From Spartobacteria bacterium (GTDB taxonomy: Bacteria > Verrucomicrobiota > Verrucomicrobiia > Chthoniobacterales > UBA10450), in the NCBI GenBank assembly GCA_003134765.1, contig PLCM01000041.1, positions 248,001-312,000 on the forward strand: a stretch of DNA of 64,000 nucleotides, written 5' to 3'. A program made the position numbers and the translations under genes. The notes under the pieces were generated by a model. The model was not told the DNA's origin. It saw only the letters and a program-made list of their open reading frames with translations, and made no database searches. Shown here piece by piece: positions 34,928-43,466 of the stretch; position 1 is the stretch's first letter; each line of letters opens with the position of its first letter.

Positions 34928-35737
34928 ATGAAGCGCGTATTCATCACTGGCGCGAGTGCCGGCATCGGGTTGGCAACGGCGAAGCTGCTGGCCGAACGGG
35001 GCGACGAAGTCTGGGGAACGTCGCGCGATATCGCGCGTGTTCCGCAACTTCCACGGCTCCACGCAGTGCGGCTCGACCTCAGCGAAAACATCTCATTAGG
35101 CGAAAGTTTCCAGCGAGCGCTCCGCGAAGCGGGCCATTTCGATGTCGTCATCAACAATGCCGGAAGCGGCCACTTTGGGCCGGGCGAACATCTTTCGGCT
35201 GAGGCAGTGCAGGCGCAATTTCAAACCGTCTTCTTCGCGCACGTCGAGCTTTGCCGTCTCGCTTTGGCTTCGATGCGGATCCACGGCAGCGGGCGGATCA
35301 TTAACGTCACGTCGCTTGCGTCGCGGTTACCCGTTCCATTCATGGCCGCCTATAACGCGGCGAAAGCCGCCATGGCTTCCTTCGTCATGTCGCTTCAGCT
35401 CGAACTGGCCGGATCGGACATTCGCGTGATCGATCTCCAGCCGGCGGACATTTGCACCAGCTTCAACGACGCGGTCGCTCGAACCGACAGCGGCGATCCG
35501 CGTTACACGGGACTCGTCGAACACGCCTGGAGAGTGGTGGAAAAAAACATGCAAGCCGCGCCGCAACCGGACCTGGTCGCGCGGGGCATCGCGAAATTGA
35601 TCGATGCGACTAATCCTCCCGCGCGCGTCACCATCGGCGGAACGTTTCAAGCAGCCGTCGCGCCGTTCATCCTTCGTTTCCTTCCGCAACGCACCCTCAT
35701 CTGGGGCTTGAAGAAATATTACCAGCTGCCGAATTGA
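34928..35737 (+). CDS. short-chain dehydrogenase; candidate 3-ketosphinganine reductase
   Basis: A 269-residue SDR. NAD(P)-binding TGASAGIGLA at residues 8-17, NNAG near residue 78, catalytic Ser in VTSLASR, and the YNAAK pair (Tyr and Lys). RBS-like aggaagg sits directly before the ATG at 34928. The C-terminal tail (LPQRTLIWGLKKYYQL) looks like those of ketosphinganine/acyl-chain SDRs, but I cannot fix the substrate. Its stop overlaps the start of the cytidylyltransferase-like gene by 4 bases (TTGA), so the two are co-translated. Context suggests a step in making the sphingoid base. That step is inference. Confidence 0.55.
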   Translation: MKRVFITGASAGIGLATAKLLAERGDEVWGTSRDIARVPQLPRLHAVRLDLSENISLGESFQRALREAGHFDVVINNAGSGHFGPGEHLSAEAVQAQFQTVFFAHVELCRLALASMRIHGSGRIINVTSLASRLPVPFMAAYNAAKAAMASFVMSLQLELAGSDIRVIDLQPADICTSFNDAVARTDSGDPRYTGLVEHAWRVVEKNMQAAPQPDLVARGIAKLIDATNPPARVTIGGTFQAAVAPFILRFLPQRTLIWGLKKYYQLPN

Positions 35738-36453
35738 AAATAAGCGACGCGGTGATTTTGATGGCGGGGACCGGTTCGCGCCTGCGCGGCTCGACGGAGA
35801 CGATCGCAAAGCCGCTTATTCCGATCGCCGACCGGCCGCTGATCTCCTACGCGATTGACGCATTCGATGAAGCCGGGGTGGAGACGATCCACGCTGTCGT
35901 CGGCCCCAACGGAGAGGAACTGGCGGCGGCGGTCGCGCTGCTTCTGCCTCCCCATATGCGATTCCACGCGATTCCGAACCCGAACTGGCAAAAACAAAAC
36001 GGCGTCTCGCTTCTCGCGGCGGCGGGCCGCGTTCGGTCGCCCTTCTGTCTCGCGATGGGCGACCATCTCTTCGAACGGTCGATCCTGGATCAACTGCTTG
36101 CCCAGGCCGATCCCACGCGACTCAATCTCGCCATCGACCGGAAGATCGCTTCGATCTTCGATCTGGAAGACGCGATGAAAATTCGCACGGAAGGGAACCG
36201 GATCGTCGGCATCGGGAAGAACCTTAATAACTTCAACGCGATCGACACCGGCATCTTCATTTGTCCGGAAATCATCTTCGAATATTTGCGGCGCGTTTTG
36301 AAAGACGGCGACTGCAGCCTGGCGGACAGCGTTCGGCTGATGGCTGAGGAAGGGAATGCGCTCGCGATTGATATCGGCGTTGCCTGGTGGCAGGACGTGG
36401 ATACGCCGGAAATGCTGGCGCGCGCCGAACAGGAAGCAGCTCGGCTTCTGTAG
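35734..36453 (+). CDS. nucleotidyltransferase resembling inositol-1-phosphate cytidylyltransferase
   Basis: A 239-residue protein with an NTP-transferase fold. The start is TTG at 35734. Nucleotide-binding AGTGSRLRGS lies at 11-20, the KPLIP motif at 26-30, MGDH at 108-111 and WWQDVDTPEMLARA near the C-terminus. MGDH, the pattern DLEDAMKIRTEGNRIVGIGK and the final DVDT match what I recall of archaeal and bacterial inositol-1-phosphate cytidylyltransferases. That enzyme makes CDP-inositol from CTP and inositol-1-phosphate. It is coupled to the SDR, and ends in a palindromic repeat that supplies the TAG stop. Another sugar-phosphate nucleotidyltransferase is the main alternative. Confidence 0.68.
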   Translation: MKISDAVILMAGTGSRLRGSTETIAKPLIPIADRPLISYAIDAFDEAGVETIHAVVGPNGEELAAAVALLLPPHMRFHAIPNPNWQKQNGVSLLAAAGRVRSPFCLAMGDHLFERSILDQLLAQADPTRLNLAIDRKIASIFDLEDAMKIRTEGNRIVGIGKNLNNFNAIDTGIFICPEIIFEYLRRVLKDGDCSLADSVRLMAEEGNALAIDIGVAWWQDVDTPEMLARAEQEAARLL

Positions 36454-36528
36454 CCGCCGCCCTGTGGGCGGCGTGTTGGCGAGCGATAATGGACTCAACC
36501 GGCGCTTCGCACAGCGAAGCGGCTACAG
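36448..36528. repeat. family B palindromic repeat between convergent genes
   Basis: Ends ctgtagccgccgccctgtgg and cacagcgaagcggctacag. Each end carries a TAG: the left one ends the cytidylyltransferase-like gene and the right one (read on the minus strand) ends the CDP-alcohol transferase. It may act as a bidirectional terminator. Confidence 0.88.
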
Positions 36529-37743
36529 GGCCGAGCGTGCCCGCCACGCGAGCGCCAGACTCACCGCCGTCACCAAAAGCAGCAGATGTAAAATGAGGGC
36601 CGGCAACCCCACCCCCGCCAGGAAAACAAAGAAGAGCACCGCGACATCGCGTTTCGTAATCTGCATGAGTAGGAAGGCGAATTTCTCTCCGAACATGAGG
36701 AGGCCCGAACGCTCGACCAGTTCGCGATGGCGTGGATAAAGGGCAGGACCTAACGAATCCAATTTTGCCGCGGACGCGGGTACTGCTTTCCGAGTCGCGA
36801 GATAAGTTTCATTCACTACGATCAGGCCGCCCGCGGTGATTCCTTCAAGCAGATAGAACCAACCGGAACCACCGTGAAAATGCGCCTGTCGAGAAAGCCC
36901 AAATCCGAGACCGACGACGAGAAGGACGTTGCTCGCGACGTCGAAGAGATCGTCGAGCTGCCGTCCGCGCTCGCTTTCCATGAATTTCGCGCGGGCGATC
37001 TCCCCATCACAGCCGTCCAAGACGCTGAATACCTGAAACAGGATGAGGCCGAGGAAAAACGACCAGTAGGTTCCGTGACTCAAGACGAGCGCCGCCACGA
37101 TCGGAATGGGAAAAATCAGCCAGGTCCACGCGTTCGGCGTGGTGGTGAATCTCAGCAGGAGCCGTGTGATCGCGCGGGAAATCGGACGATTCAGATATCG
37201 CGACACGAAACCATCCTGGGATTTGCGGCTGCCACGCAGGAACTTCGTTTCGATGCGATCGATCGCGTTCCCATCGGTGATGAACTCCCACGCTCCGTCG
37301 ACTGAACGTGGTAGTGACTCCGTTAGCCGACGATAAATCTCCCAGCTTTCCTTATCACTCGGAGGGACTTGCTTCCGCACGTCCCCAGAATCAGAAAGTG
37401 AGTCCCCAAGAGAAATGGAACGCGCGGAAGCGCCTCCCTCCGAGAGTAAACGGCCAACGGCTCTTCGATAGAGGAAGAGTCGTGTGCTCAGAATAAGATC
37501 ATAAGGTTGGCCATCGAGATCGGTCGAGAAAGCGACCTTGGTGAGTCGTGGATTGTCCGGGATCCAGCGCTGGGATTGATCGAGAACGGGGTGCCAGAAA
37601 ATGCCGACGAGTACGGGCGCGGTCTCCTTGTTCTCAATGGCGAATTCGTCGATGGAGAGTGCGATCCGTTCCAATTGGCGCAATCCGGCCACCAGCCAAT
37701 CCGCCGATTCGTCGGCCAGAACCAGGACGCGCCGCCGGTTCAT
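36523..37743 (-). CDS. CDP-alcohol phosphotransferase with extended N-terminus (DIPPS-like)
   Basis: A 406-residue protein. The CDP-alcohol phosphotransferase signature is complete: D243-x2-D246-G-x2-A-R251, G260, D264 and D268 (the sequence VLDGCDGEIAR and GRQLDDLFDVA). Several membrane helices surround it. The linker SQDGFVSRYLNRPISR directly before the helices matches my recollection of di-myo-inositol-phosphate phosphate synthases and related fused enzymes. The N-terminal 170 residues look like a degraded nucleotidyltransferase domain or unrelated. It would join CDP-inositol (or another CDP-alcohol) to an acceptor alcohol in the membrane. It overlaps the GNAT gene by 4 bases (ATGA at 37740-37743). 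Confidence 0.75.
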   Translation of the reverse strand: MNRRRVLVLADESADWLVAGLRQLERIALSIDEFAIENKETAPVLVGIFWHPVLDQSQRWIPDNPRLTKVAFSTDLDGQPYDLILSTRLFLYRRAVGRLLSEGGASARSISLGDSLSDSGDVRKQVPPSDKESWEIYRRLTESLPRSVDGAWEFITDGNAIDRIETKFLRGSRKSQDGFVSRYLNRPISRAITRLLLRFTTTPNAWTWLIFPIPIVAALVLSHGTYWSFFLGLILFQVFSVLDGCDGEIARAKFMESERGRQLDDLFDVASNVLLVVGLGFGLSRQAHFHGGSGWFYLLEGITAGGLIVVNETYLATRKAVPASAAKLDSLGPALYPRHRELVERSGLLMFGEKFAFLLMQITKRDVAVLFFVFLAGVGLPALILHLLLLVTAVSLALAWRARSAL

Positions 37744-38891
37744 TGCACCGACGCAAGAAGGCGCCGATAAATCCGGTAGGTCTTATATTTTTCGGCGCCG
37801 ATGGCTTCGAGGAAGCGATTCATCATGTAGTTATTTTCCAGAATCAGGCTGCATTCGCCGATGAATCCGCGTTTGAGCATGGCTTCCTCGATAATGTGCA
37901 ATACCAGCATTTCGGCGATCCCGTGCCGGCGATACTTCGGAACCACGCCGAGCGCGACGAGCCGGACCGTTTTCAACCGGCTCTTGTGGTAGAGCAATTT
38001 CGCGAGCCCGATCGGCAAACCAAAGGTCGTCAGGCGCCCGTTGATTTTCTTGAACGCCGCATTGATGTCCGGCACGCAGAGAATGAACCCGACCGGTTCA
38101 CCCTCGATCTCCGCCAGCCAGATCAGTTCCGACAGAACGATCGGCTTCAGCTCCTTGGTCATGAAGTCGAATTCCTTTTCGGTGAAGGCGACGAAGCCCC
38201 AATTATTCCGCCACGCTTGATTGTAGATGTCGCGGATCAGCCTGCCTTCCGCGTTAATGTTGCGCAGATTTGCGGTGCGAAAAGTTACGTCGCCGCGCCG
38301 TTTTTTCAGCGCTCCGGCGAGACGGCGGAGGCGCTCGGCCGCATCCGCCGGATTCGCAAACCACCAGGCGTAAAGGTCCATCGCTTTCTCAAAGCCCCAT
38401 CGCTCGATCAGCCCGCCGTAATACGGTGGATTATGCGAGGTAAGGAGCATGGGCGGGAATTGAAACCCGTCGATGAGCAGACCACAGACATAGTTCGTCG
38501 AATAATCGATCGGCCCCATGATCTCGTCACGCCCGAGCCCGCGCAGCCACCCGGCGGCCGCATCGAACAGGGCGTTCGCCACTTCCTGATCGTCGACCGA
38601 TTCAAACATCCCGAAGCAACCGACGTTCGACCCGTGAAGAGCGTTGTAGTTGGGATCATCGCTCGCCATGATGCGCCCGACGATTTCGCCGGCCCGCCGC
38701 GCCAGAAAAAGCTCTGCCTTTCCGTGCTCATAAAACGGATGCTTTTCTCGATCGAGGAATTCCTTGCGCTCCAGCAGGAGCGGCGGCACCCAGGCGGGAT
38801 CGTTCTCGTAAATGCGCCAGGGGAATTTGATGAAAGCATCGCGCTCGGCGTGCGAAGCAACCCGGATAGTTTCAATTTGAGCCACGGCCAT
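37740..38891 (-). CDS. large GNAT-family N-acyltransferase; candidate bacterial ceramide synthase
   Basis: A 383-residue protein. The ATG at 38889-38891 (MAVAQIETIRV) is chosen because the preceding ATG at 38945 has no sign of use. The acetyl/acyl-CoA motif A of GNAT lies in LGVVPKYRRHGIAEML, followed by NYMMNRFLEAIGAEKY. The N-terminal half (FPWRIYENDPAWVPPLL and GRDEIMGPIDYSTNY) is a pattern seen in large GNAT proteins of about 380 residues, but I cannot assign substrate. As I recall, the bacterial ceramide synthase described in Caulobacter is an unrelated-to-eukaryote acyltransferase of this general class. Direct coupling to a CDP-alcohol phosphotransferase and the nearby SPT support a lipid role, by inference. 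Confidence 0.5.
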   Translation of the reverse strand: MAVAQIETIRVASHAERDAFIKFPWRIYENDPAWVPPLLLERKEFLDREKHPFYEHGKAELFLARRAGEIVGRIMASDDPNYNALHGSNVGCFGMFESVDDQEVANALFDAAAGWLRGLGRDEIMGPIDYSTNYVCGLLIDGFQFPPMLLTSHNPPYYGGLIERWGFEKAMDLYAWWFANPADAAERLRRLAGALKKRRGDVTFRTANLRNINAEGRLIRDIYNQAWRNNWGFVAFTEKEFDFMTKELKPIVLSELIWLAEIEGEPVGFILCVPDINAAFKKINGRLTTFGLPIGLAKLLYHKSRLKTVRLVALGVVPKYRRHGIAEMLVLHIIEEAMLKRGFIGECSLILENNYMMNRFLEAIGAEKYKTYRIYRRLLASVQ

Positions 38892-39025
38892 AACCTTGCC
38901 TTGAGCGAAGCCTGTCTGCCAGTCCCAAGGAACGGAGATTTTCAAGCGCAGACCCCAAAACGGCGGTCAAAACCGTCCTTCCCTGACTTGCAGCCACGAA
39001 GAAAGGGAGTACAACCAACGGCCTT

Positions 39026-39901
39026 GTGACGCGCCGCGACAGCCAGCCAGTTCCCGCGCACGGTCTCTCCTCCAAAGCTATCGAAATCGAGGAGCTGACT
39101 GACGTTTACTTTTTCCGCCCGGCCGGCTTGCTTATCGCTCACGGCGCCCGGGTCGTCGGAACGACGCCGATCGGTCTCACGATGCTGGGGGCTCTGGTGG
39201 GAATTGCCGGCGGTGCCCTGCTCTACGACCAGCGCCTTGGGCTGTTCGGATTCGCGCTTCTCATTCTCCACGGAATCATCGACTCCGCGGATGGCCAACT
39301 CGCGCGCATGACCGGGCAGGTCACCGAGTTAGGTCGCGTGCTCGACGGCGTCGGCGGCTACGTCACCCACATCGCCATCTACGTCGGGATCACCGCCGGA
39401 CTTCTTCATCGCGGCGCGCCCCGCACGATTCTCCTTTGGGCGGGGTTAGCCGCGCTGGCGAATGTTGCCCAGGCCCAGATGTACGAATTTTACCGGCATC
39501 ATTACAAGACCATCGTAACAAAGAGATCCCTGCCGCTCGACAACCCGGACGGGATAAACTCGGCCTGGATCGCCTGGCTCTATCGTGGGTATCTCAATAT
39601 TCAGCGAATGAGCAACGGCCACCATGTCGAGGTGGAATCGGCTCTTGCGTCGCGTTTGATTGAGGGCGTCGTGCGGGAGGGAGATGTGACTTTGTACCGG
39701 CAGAGTTTTTACGGACCCGTGCGGGGTTGGAATTTGCTCGGCGACAACACCCGGTTCTACGCCATCGGCCTCCTCACTCTGTTCCATCGAATCGACCTTT
39801 TTTTCGCTTTCATCCTGCTGCCAATGAATCTGGCGCTGGTCGGGCTCTGGATCTGGCAACGGAGTGCCGATCGCCGATTTCTCGCTAGGGTGTTTACCTA
39901 A
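39026..39901 (+). CDS. CDP-alcohol phosphotransferase family protein lacking the last catalytic Asp
   Basis: A 291-residue membrane protein starting with GTG at 39026, in the divergent gap opposite the GNAT gene. The motif reads D86-SA-D89-G90-QL-A93-R94, then G103, D107, but the fourth Asp of the family (D4, the catalytic base) is Gly111 (LDGVGG). Several hydrophobic segments are visible. It should act on CDP-activated alcohol and a lipid or polyol acceptor if active; the missing Asp leaves activity open. It is the first gene of a compact six-gene operon with HAD phosphatase, nucleotidyltransferase, ATP-grasp, aminotransferase and dehydrogenase genes. Confidence 0.7.
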   Translation: MTRRDSQPVPAHGLSSKAIEIEELTDVYFFRPAGLLIAHGARVVGTTPIGLTMLGALVGIAGGALLYDQRLGLFGFALLILHGIIDSADGQLARMTGQVTELGRVLDGVGGYVTHIAIYVGITAGLLHRGAPRTILLWAGLAALANVAQAQMYEFYRHHYKTIVTKRSLPLDNPDGINSAWIAWLYRGYLNIQRMSNGHHVEVESALASRLIEGVVREGDVTLYRQSFYGPVRGWNLLGDNTRFYAIGLLTLFHRIDLFFAFILLPMNLALVGLWIWQRSADRRFLARVFT

Positions 39902-39912
39902 TTTTCCTTCGC

Positions 39913-40614
39913 ATGGTTCGCACGATCCTTTTTGACATGGGCGGCACTCTCGATGGCGACGGTCTTCATTGGCTGGATCGGTTCGTCGCCTTCTACCGAA
40001 GTTTCGGCGTCGACCTCCCGCGTGAATCGATTCGCCTCGCTTTCGACGAAGCCGAACGCCGCGCGGCCACGGATGAACTCATCGCGTCCGCGGATTTCCG
40101 GCAGATGATCGAACGCCATGTGAAATGGCAGCTTGAACAACTGGGCTTGGAAAACCGCGGACTCGAGCAAGATCTCGTCGGGGCTTTTATTCCGCCAGTC
40201 CGCAAGGCGGCGGCCGCCAACATGATCTTACTCGCCGACCTGGTGGCCCGCGGTCTCGAGCTTGGCGTTGTCTCGAACGGTTGCGGGAACGTTGAGAAAT
40301 TGTGCGCCGATTTCGGTTACACTCCCTTTCTTTCCGTGATCGTGGACTCGCGCTGCGTCGGACTTTTCAAACCAGACCCCGCAATCTTCCTTCATGCCGC
40401 CGGGAAGCTCGGCCGTGATCCGGGCGAAATCATGATGGTAGGAGATTCGTTCGATCGCGATGTCCGGCCGGCGAAACAAATCGGGATGAAGACCGCGTGG
40501 CTCCAGGGACTTGAATCGCGAACTTGTCCCGAACCTTCATTGGTCGATCTCCATCTTCGCCAGCTGGCAGACCTACCCGGCGCTTTGGCAGCTCTCTCAC
40601 CAGCGTTGGCATGA
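39913..40614 (+). CDS. HAD-superfamily hydrolase with altered motif I
   Basis: A 233-residue HAD protein. Motif I is DMGGTLDGDG, with the nucleophile Asp but Gly where the acid/base Asp of the DxD usually lies; motif II is VVSNG, motif III Lys is in GLFKPDP, and motif IV is GDSFDRDV. Most likely a phosphatase of a sugar or polyol phosphate, if active. It starts 11 bases after the CDP-alcohol transferase and overlaps the next gene by 4 bases (ATGA). Confidence 0.75.
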   Translation: MVRTILFDMGGTLDGDGLHWLDRFVAFYRSFGVDLPRESIRLAFDEAERRAATDELIASADFRQMIERHVKWQLEQLGLENRGLEQDLVGAFIPPVRKAAAANMILLADLVARGLELGVVSNGCGNVEKLCADFGYTPFLSVIVDSRCVGLFKPDPAIFLHAAGKLGRDPGEIMMVGDSFDRDVRPAKQIGMKTAWLQGLESRTCPEPSLVDLHLRQLADLPGALAALSPALA

Positions 40615-41348
40615 ACGCATCCGGGACATCGCTTCGGGCGGGGATTTTGGCGGCGGGGCGCGGCGAAAGATTGCGGAAGGGAACCTCCGATCTGAAACCG
40701 CTCGTCAAGGTAGCCGGAGAAACCTTGATCGAGCGGGTCTTGAACTCGATGTCAGAAGGCGGCGCAACGGAGGTGACCGTCATCATCAACGAAGATTCCC
40801 GGACGGTCCGGGATCATGTCGCGAAACGGGAATGGCCCTTCGCGTTGCGCTGGATCTTCGAAACGACCCCTACTTCGATGCACAGTTTTCTTCGGCTGGT
40901 CGAAACCCTGGCCGCCGATGGAAACGTCGGGCCATTTTTGCTTTCCACCGTCGATACCGTGGCGGGCGCGCAAACCTACGCTCGCTTTTTCGCTGAAGCG
41001 CGACAGCTCGAACAGGCGACCGTGACCCTGGCGCTCACTTCGCCGGGAGATGACGAGAAACCGCTGCTCGTGCGAACGGCTTCGAACGATTCGCGCGTCG
41101 TCGCGATCGGTGAAGCCGCGGCCCCATCGGACTACGCCACGGCCGGCATCTACGCCGTGCGCCCGATCATTCTTCGCGAAGCCGAAGCCGCGCGGCGCGA
41201 TGGAATCGATACCCTGCGAAAGTTTCTCGGGCGTCTGCTCGATCGCGGCTATCACCTGGCCGGAATTCCGATTTCACGGTCGATCGATGTCGATCATCCC
41301 AAGGATATTGAAACCGCCGAAATATTTCTCCGGGGCGCGCAAAGATGA
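40611..41348 (+). CDS. nucleotidyltransferase (NTP-sugar/polyol type)
   Basis: A 245-residue protein with the NTP-transferase start GILAAGRGERLR and the KPLV motif, and a C-terminal DVDHPKDIETA similar to the end of the other cytidylyltransferase-like gene. I chose the ATG at 40611, which overlaps the HAD stop. It is a second, divergent nucleotidyltransferase that could activate a polyol or sugar phosphate for the CDP-alcohol transferase at 39026. Whether it uses CTP cannot be told. Confidence 0.68.
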   Translation: MNASGTSLRAGILAAGRGERLRKGTSDLKPLVKVAGETLIERVLNSMSEGGATEVTVIINEDSRTVRDHVAKREWPFALRWIFETTPTSMHSFLRLVETLAADGNVGPFLLSTVDTVAGAQTYARFFAEARQLEQATVTLALTSPGDDEKPLLVRTASNDSRVVAIGEAAAPSDYATAGIYAVRPIILREAEAARRDGIDTLRKFLGRLLDRGYHLAGIPISRSIDVDHPKDIETAEIFLRGAQR

Positions 41349-42157
41349 AACGCCTTCTTGGATTGTATCGCGAAAAGCAGTATTCGCCCGGCCGTCACCA
41401 GTCGAACGACGCGCTGCTTCTCGACCAGATCGCGCACCGGCTCCGGGAACGGGAATTCGCCGTCGACCTCATGACCTTGGAGGAAGCAAACGGAGTGCGG
41501 TCGGAGGCCGCCCTGGTTTTCTCGATGTGCCAGGGGAGATCGGCCCTTGAAAGTCTGGCCCAGTGGGAGCGCGACGGCGTGAAAATCATCAACAGCCCGC
41601 TCGCCGCGCTCAATACCCATCGCGATCGTTTGCCGTCGTTAATGGTCCAGGAGCGGATCCCGTTTCCTCAGACGCACTTGGTGAACACGAACGAAAGCGC
41701 GGATCCGCATTCGCTCGATCTCAACGGCGGCATCTGGCTGAAACGCGGCAATGTCCACGCCTCCGTTACGGCCGATGTGCAATGGATCGATTCGCGCGAG
41801 CGCCTGGAAACCGGGCTGGCGGATTTTTCGGGGCGCGGCATCGACCTGGCCGCATTGCAGGCGCATCGGGCGGGCGACGAGATAAAATTCTACGGCGTGG
41901 CCGGTCGCGCGTTCTTTCACTGGTTTTATGCCGGAAACCCGCGCAAGTATCCTTTCGATTCTTCGGAACTGCAGAATTTGGGCAATCAAGCGGCCGCCGC
42001 GGCCGGGCTCGACATTTTTGGCGGCGACATCATCGTATCGTCCTCGGGAGAATTGACCTTGATCGATCTAAATGATTGGCCATCGTTCGCCCCCTGCCGG
42101 GAACGCGCGTCTTATGTCATCGCCGATTTCATTACAAAACGTGTCCATGCCAGCTAA
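41345..42157 (+). CDS. ATP-grasp-like protein
   Basis: A 270-residue protein. The C-terminal half has the layout of an ATP-grasp ligase: a lysine in IWLKRGNVHAS, the KFYGVAGRAFFHWF strand and LTLIDLNDWPSFAPCRE with the metal-binding Asp/Asn (D-x-N). The N-terminal half is a Rossmann-like lead-in. Such enzymes join a carboxylate to an amine or thiol with ATP. It could add an amino acid to an amine made by the aminotransferase next to it. Overlaps both neighbours. Confidence 0.6.
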   Translation: MKRLLGLYREKQYSPGRHQSNDALLLDQIAHRLREREFAVDLMTLEEANGVRSEAALVFSMCQGRSALESLAQWERDGVKIINSPLAALNTHRDRLPSLMVQERIPFPQTHLVNTNESADPHSLDLNGGIWLKRGNVHASVTADVQWIDSRERLETGLADFSGRGIDLAALQAHRAGDEIKFYGVAGRAFFHWFYAGNPRKYPFDSSELQNLGNQAAAAAGLDIFGGDIIVSSSGELTLIDLNDWPSFAPCRERASYVIADFITKRVHAS

Positions 42158-43463
42158 GGCCGAAAGCCCATCTCGTCCGCGCACGAAAGCGCTTTTCGAT
42201 CAAGAACAGCAGTTCATCGCGCCCGGCGTGCAGACGATCGCGTTATTGTCCAAACTGGCGATCGCTCATGGCAGCGGCGCGACGCTGACCGATCTCGACG
42301 GTCGCACCTATCTCGACCTGAACGCCGGCGTTTCCGTGGCCAGTCTCGGCCACGCCCATCCAAAATATGTCGCAGCCCTCACGAAGCAGCTTGGCGCGGT
42401 CACTGTCGGCAGTTTCACTTCCGCGCCGCGCGCCGAACTCGTCAGGGTGATCGCGGAGCTGGCGCCGGGCGAGTTGTCGCGCACCCAATTCTTCAGCGGT
42501 GGCGCCGAAGCGGTCGAAGCAGGGATCAGACTGGCCCGCTCGTTCACGAAACGGACGGACGTGGTCGGTTTTACCGGCGGCTTTCACGGGAAAACGGCGG
42601 GCGTTCTGCCAATCTCGGATGTCGATTGGAAAACCCTGATTGGCCCGCTGCCGTCCGGCCATCACCTCGCGCCCTACGCCGATCCAACAAAATTCGACGG
42701 CTCGCCGGATGAATGCCGCGAAGACGCTATCAAGAATCTGCGGCGCGTGATCGAAGAAGAAGTGGGGGGACGCCCGGCTGTGATTGTGATCGAACCGATC
42801 CAGGGAACGGCGGGCAACATCGTGCCGCCTCCGGGTTTTCTCCGCGAGGTCCGCGATGTCGCGCAGGAATACGGCGCGTTATTGCTCGCCGACGAAATGA
42901 TCACCGGGTTCGGCCGCACGGGGACATTGTTCGGGTGCAATCATGATGAAGTCGCTCCCGATATCATGACGCTTGGAAAAGGAATGGCGGCCGGATTTCC
43001 AGTGAGCGCGCTGGTTTCAACTGACGAGATCATGGCAGCCAAACCGTTTTCGCTGCCCAGCGCCTCGTCTTCAAGCTACGGAGGAAATCCGCTCGCCGCG
43101 GCCGCCGCCCTGATCACGATCCAGACAATTCTGGGCGACAAGCTCGTGGAAAATTCGGAACGGGTCGGGCGTCTGCTTCGTGACGGATTCCAAAGACTGG
43201 CGGCGAAGCGCCGGTCCATTGCGAACGTGAGAGGACGAGGCCTCCTGATCGGGTTCGATCTCGTGACCGATCAGCAAACCAACACGCCGCTGCCGAAGGA
43301 GAGATGCATCGAGTTCTTCCAGCGCGGTTTGGCTGAGGGCCTCATCATGATGAGTTACACGCCGCGCGTTCGCGTCCATCCGCCCCTCATTCTTTCCGTC
43401 GAGCAGGCAAATTCCGCGCTCGAAATCATCGACCGCGTGCTCGAGCGATTCGAAGCAGAATAG
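42147..43463 (+). CDS. class III PLP aminotransferase
   Basis: A protein of 438 residues from the ATG at 42147 (MPAKAESPS); an upstream ATG at 42114 would add 11. Marks of the class: GTAGNIVPPPGFL, LLADEMITGFGRTG, and TLGKGMAAGFPVSAL with the PLP lysine. It resembles acetylornithine/GABA/glutamate-1-semialdehyde-type aminotransferases. Acts with the dehydrogenase after it, perhaps to make an amine from a keto-polyol (for example an inosose to inosamine step). That substrate is inference. Confidence 0.85.
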   Translation: MPAKAESPSRPRTKALFDQEQQFIAPGVQTIALLSKLAIAHGSGATLTDLDGRTYLDLNAGVSVASLGHAHPKYVAALTKQLGAVTVGSFTSAPRAELVRVIAELAPGELSRTQFFSGGAEAVEAGIRLARSFTKRTDVVGFTGGFHGKTAGVLPISDVDWKTLIGPLPSGHHLAPYADPTKFDGSPDECREDAIKNLRRVIEEEVGGRPAVIVIEPIQGTAGNIVPPPGFLREVRDVAQEYGALLLADEMITGFGRTGTLFGCNHDEVAPDIMTLGKGMAAGFPVSALVSTDEIMAAKPFSLPSASSSSYGGNPLAAAAALITIQTILGDKLVENSERVGRLLRDGFQRLAAKRRSIANVRGRGLLIGFDLVTDQQTNTPLPKERCIEFFQRGLAEGLIMMSYTPRVRVHPPLILSVEQANSALEIIDRVLERFEAE

Positions 43464-43466
43464 ACC

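Noticed and set aside
37548-39029. A 493-codon plus-strand frame opposite the GNAT gene
   Set aside because: The GNAT family motifs are on the minus strand, and the plus frame has antisense composition.
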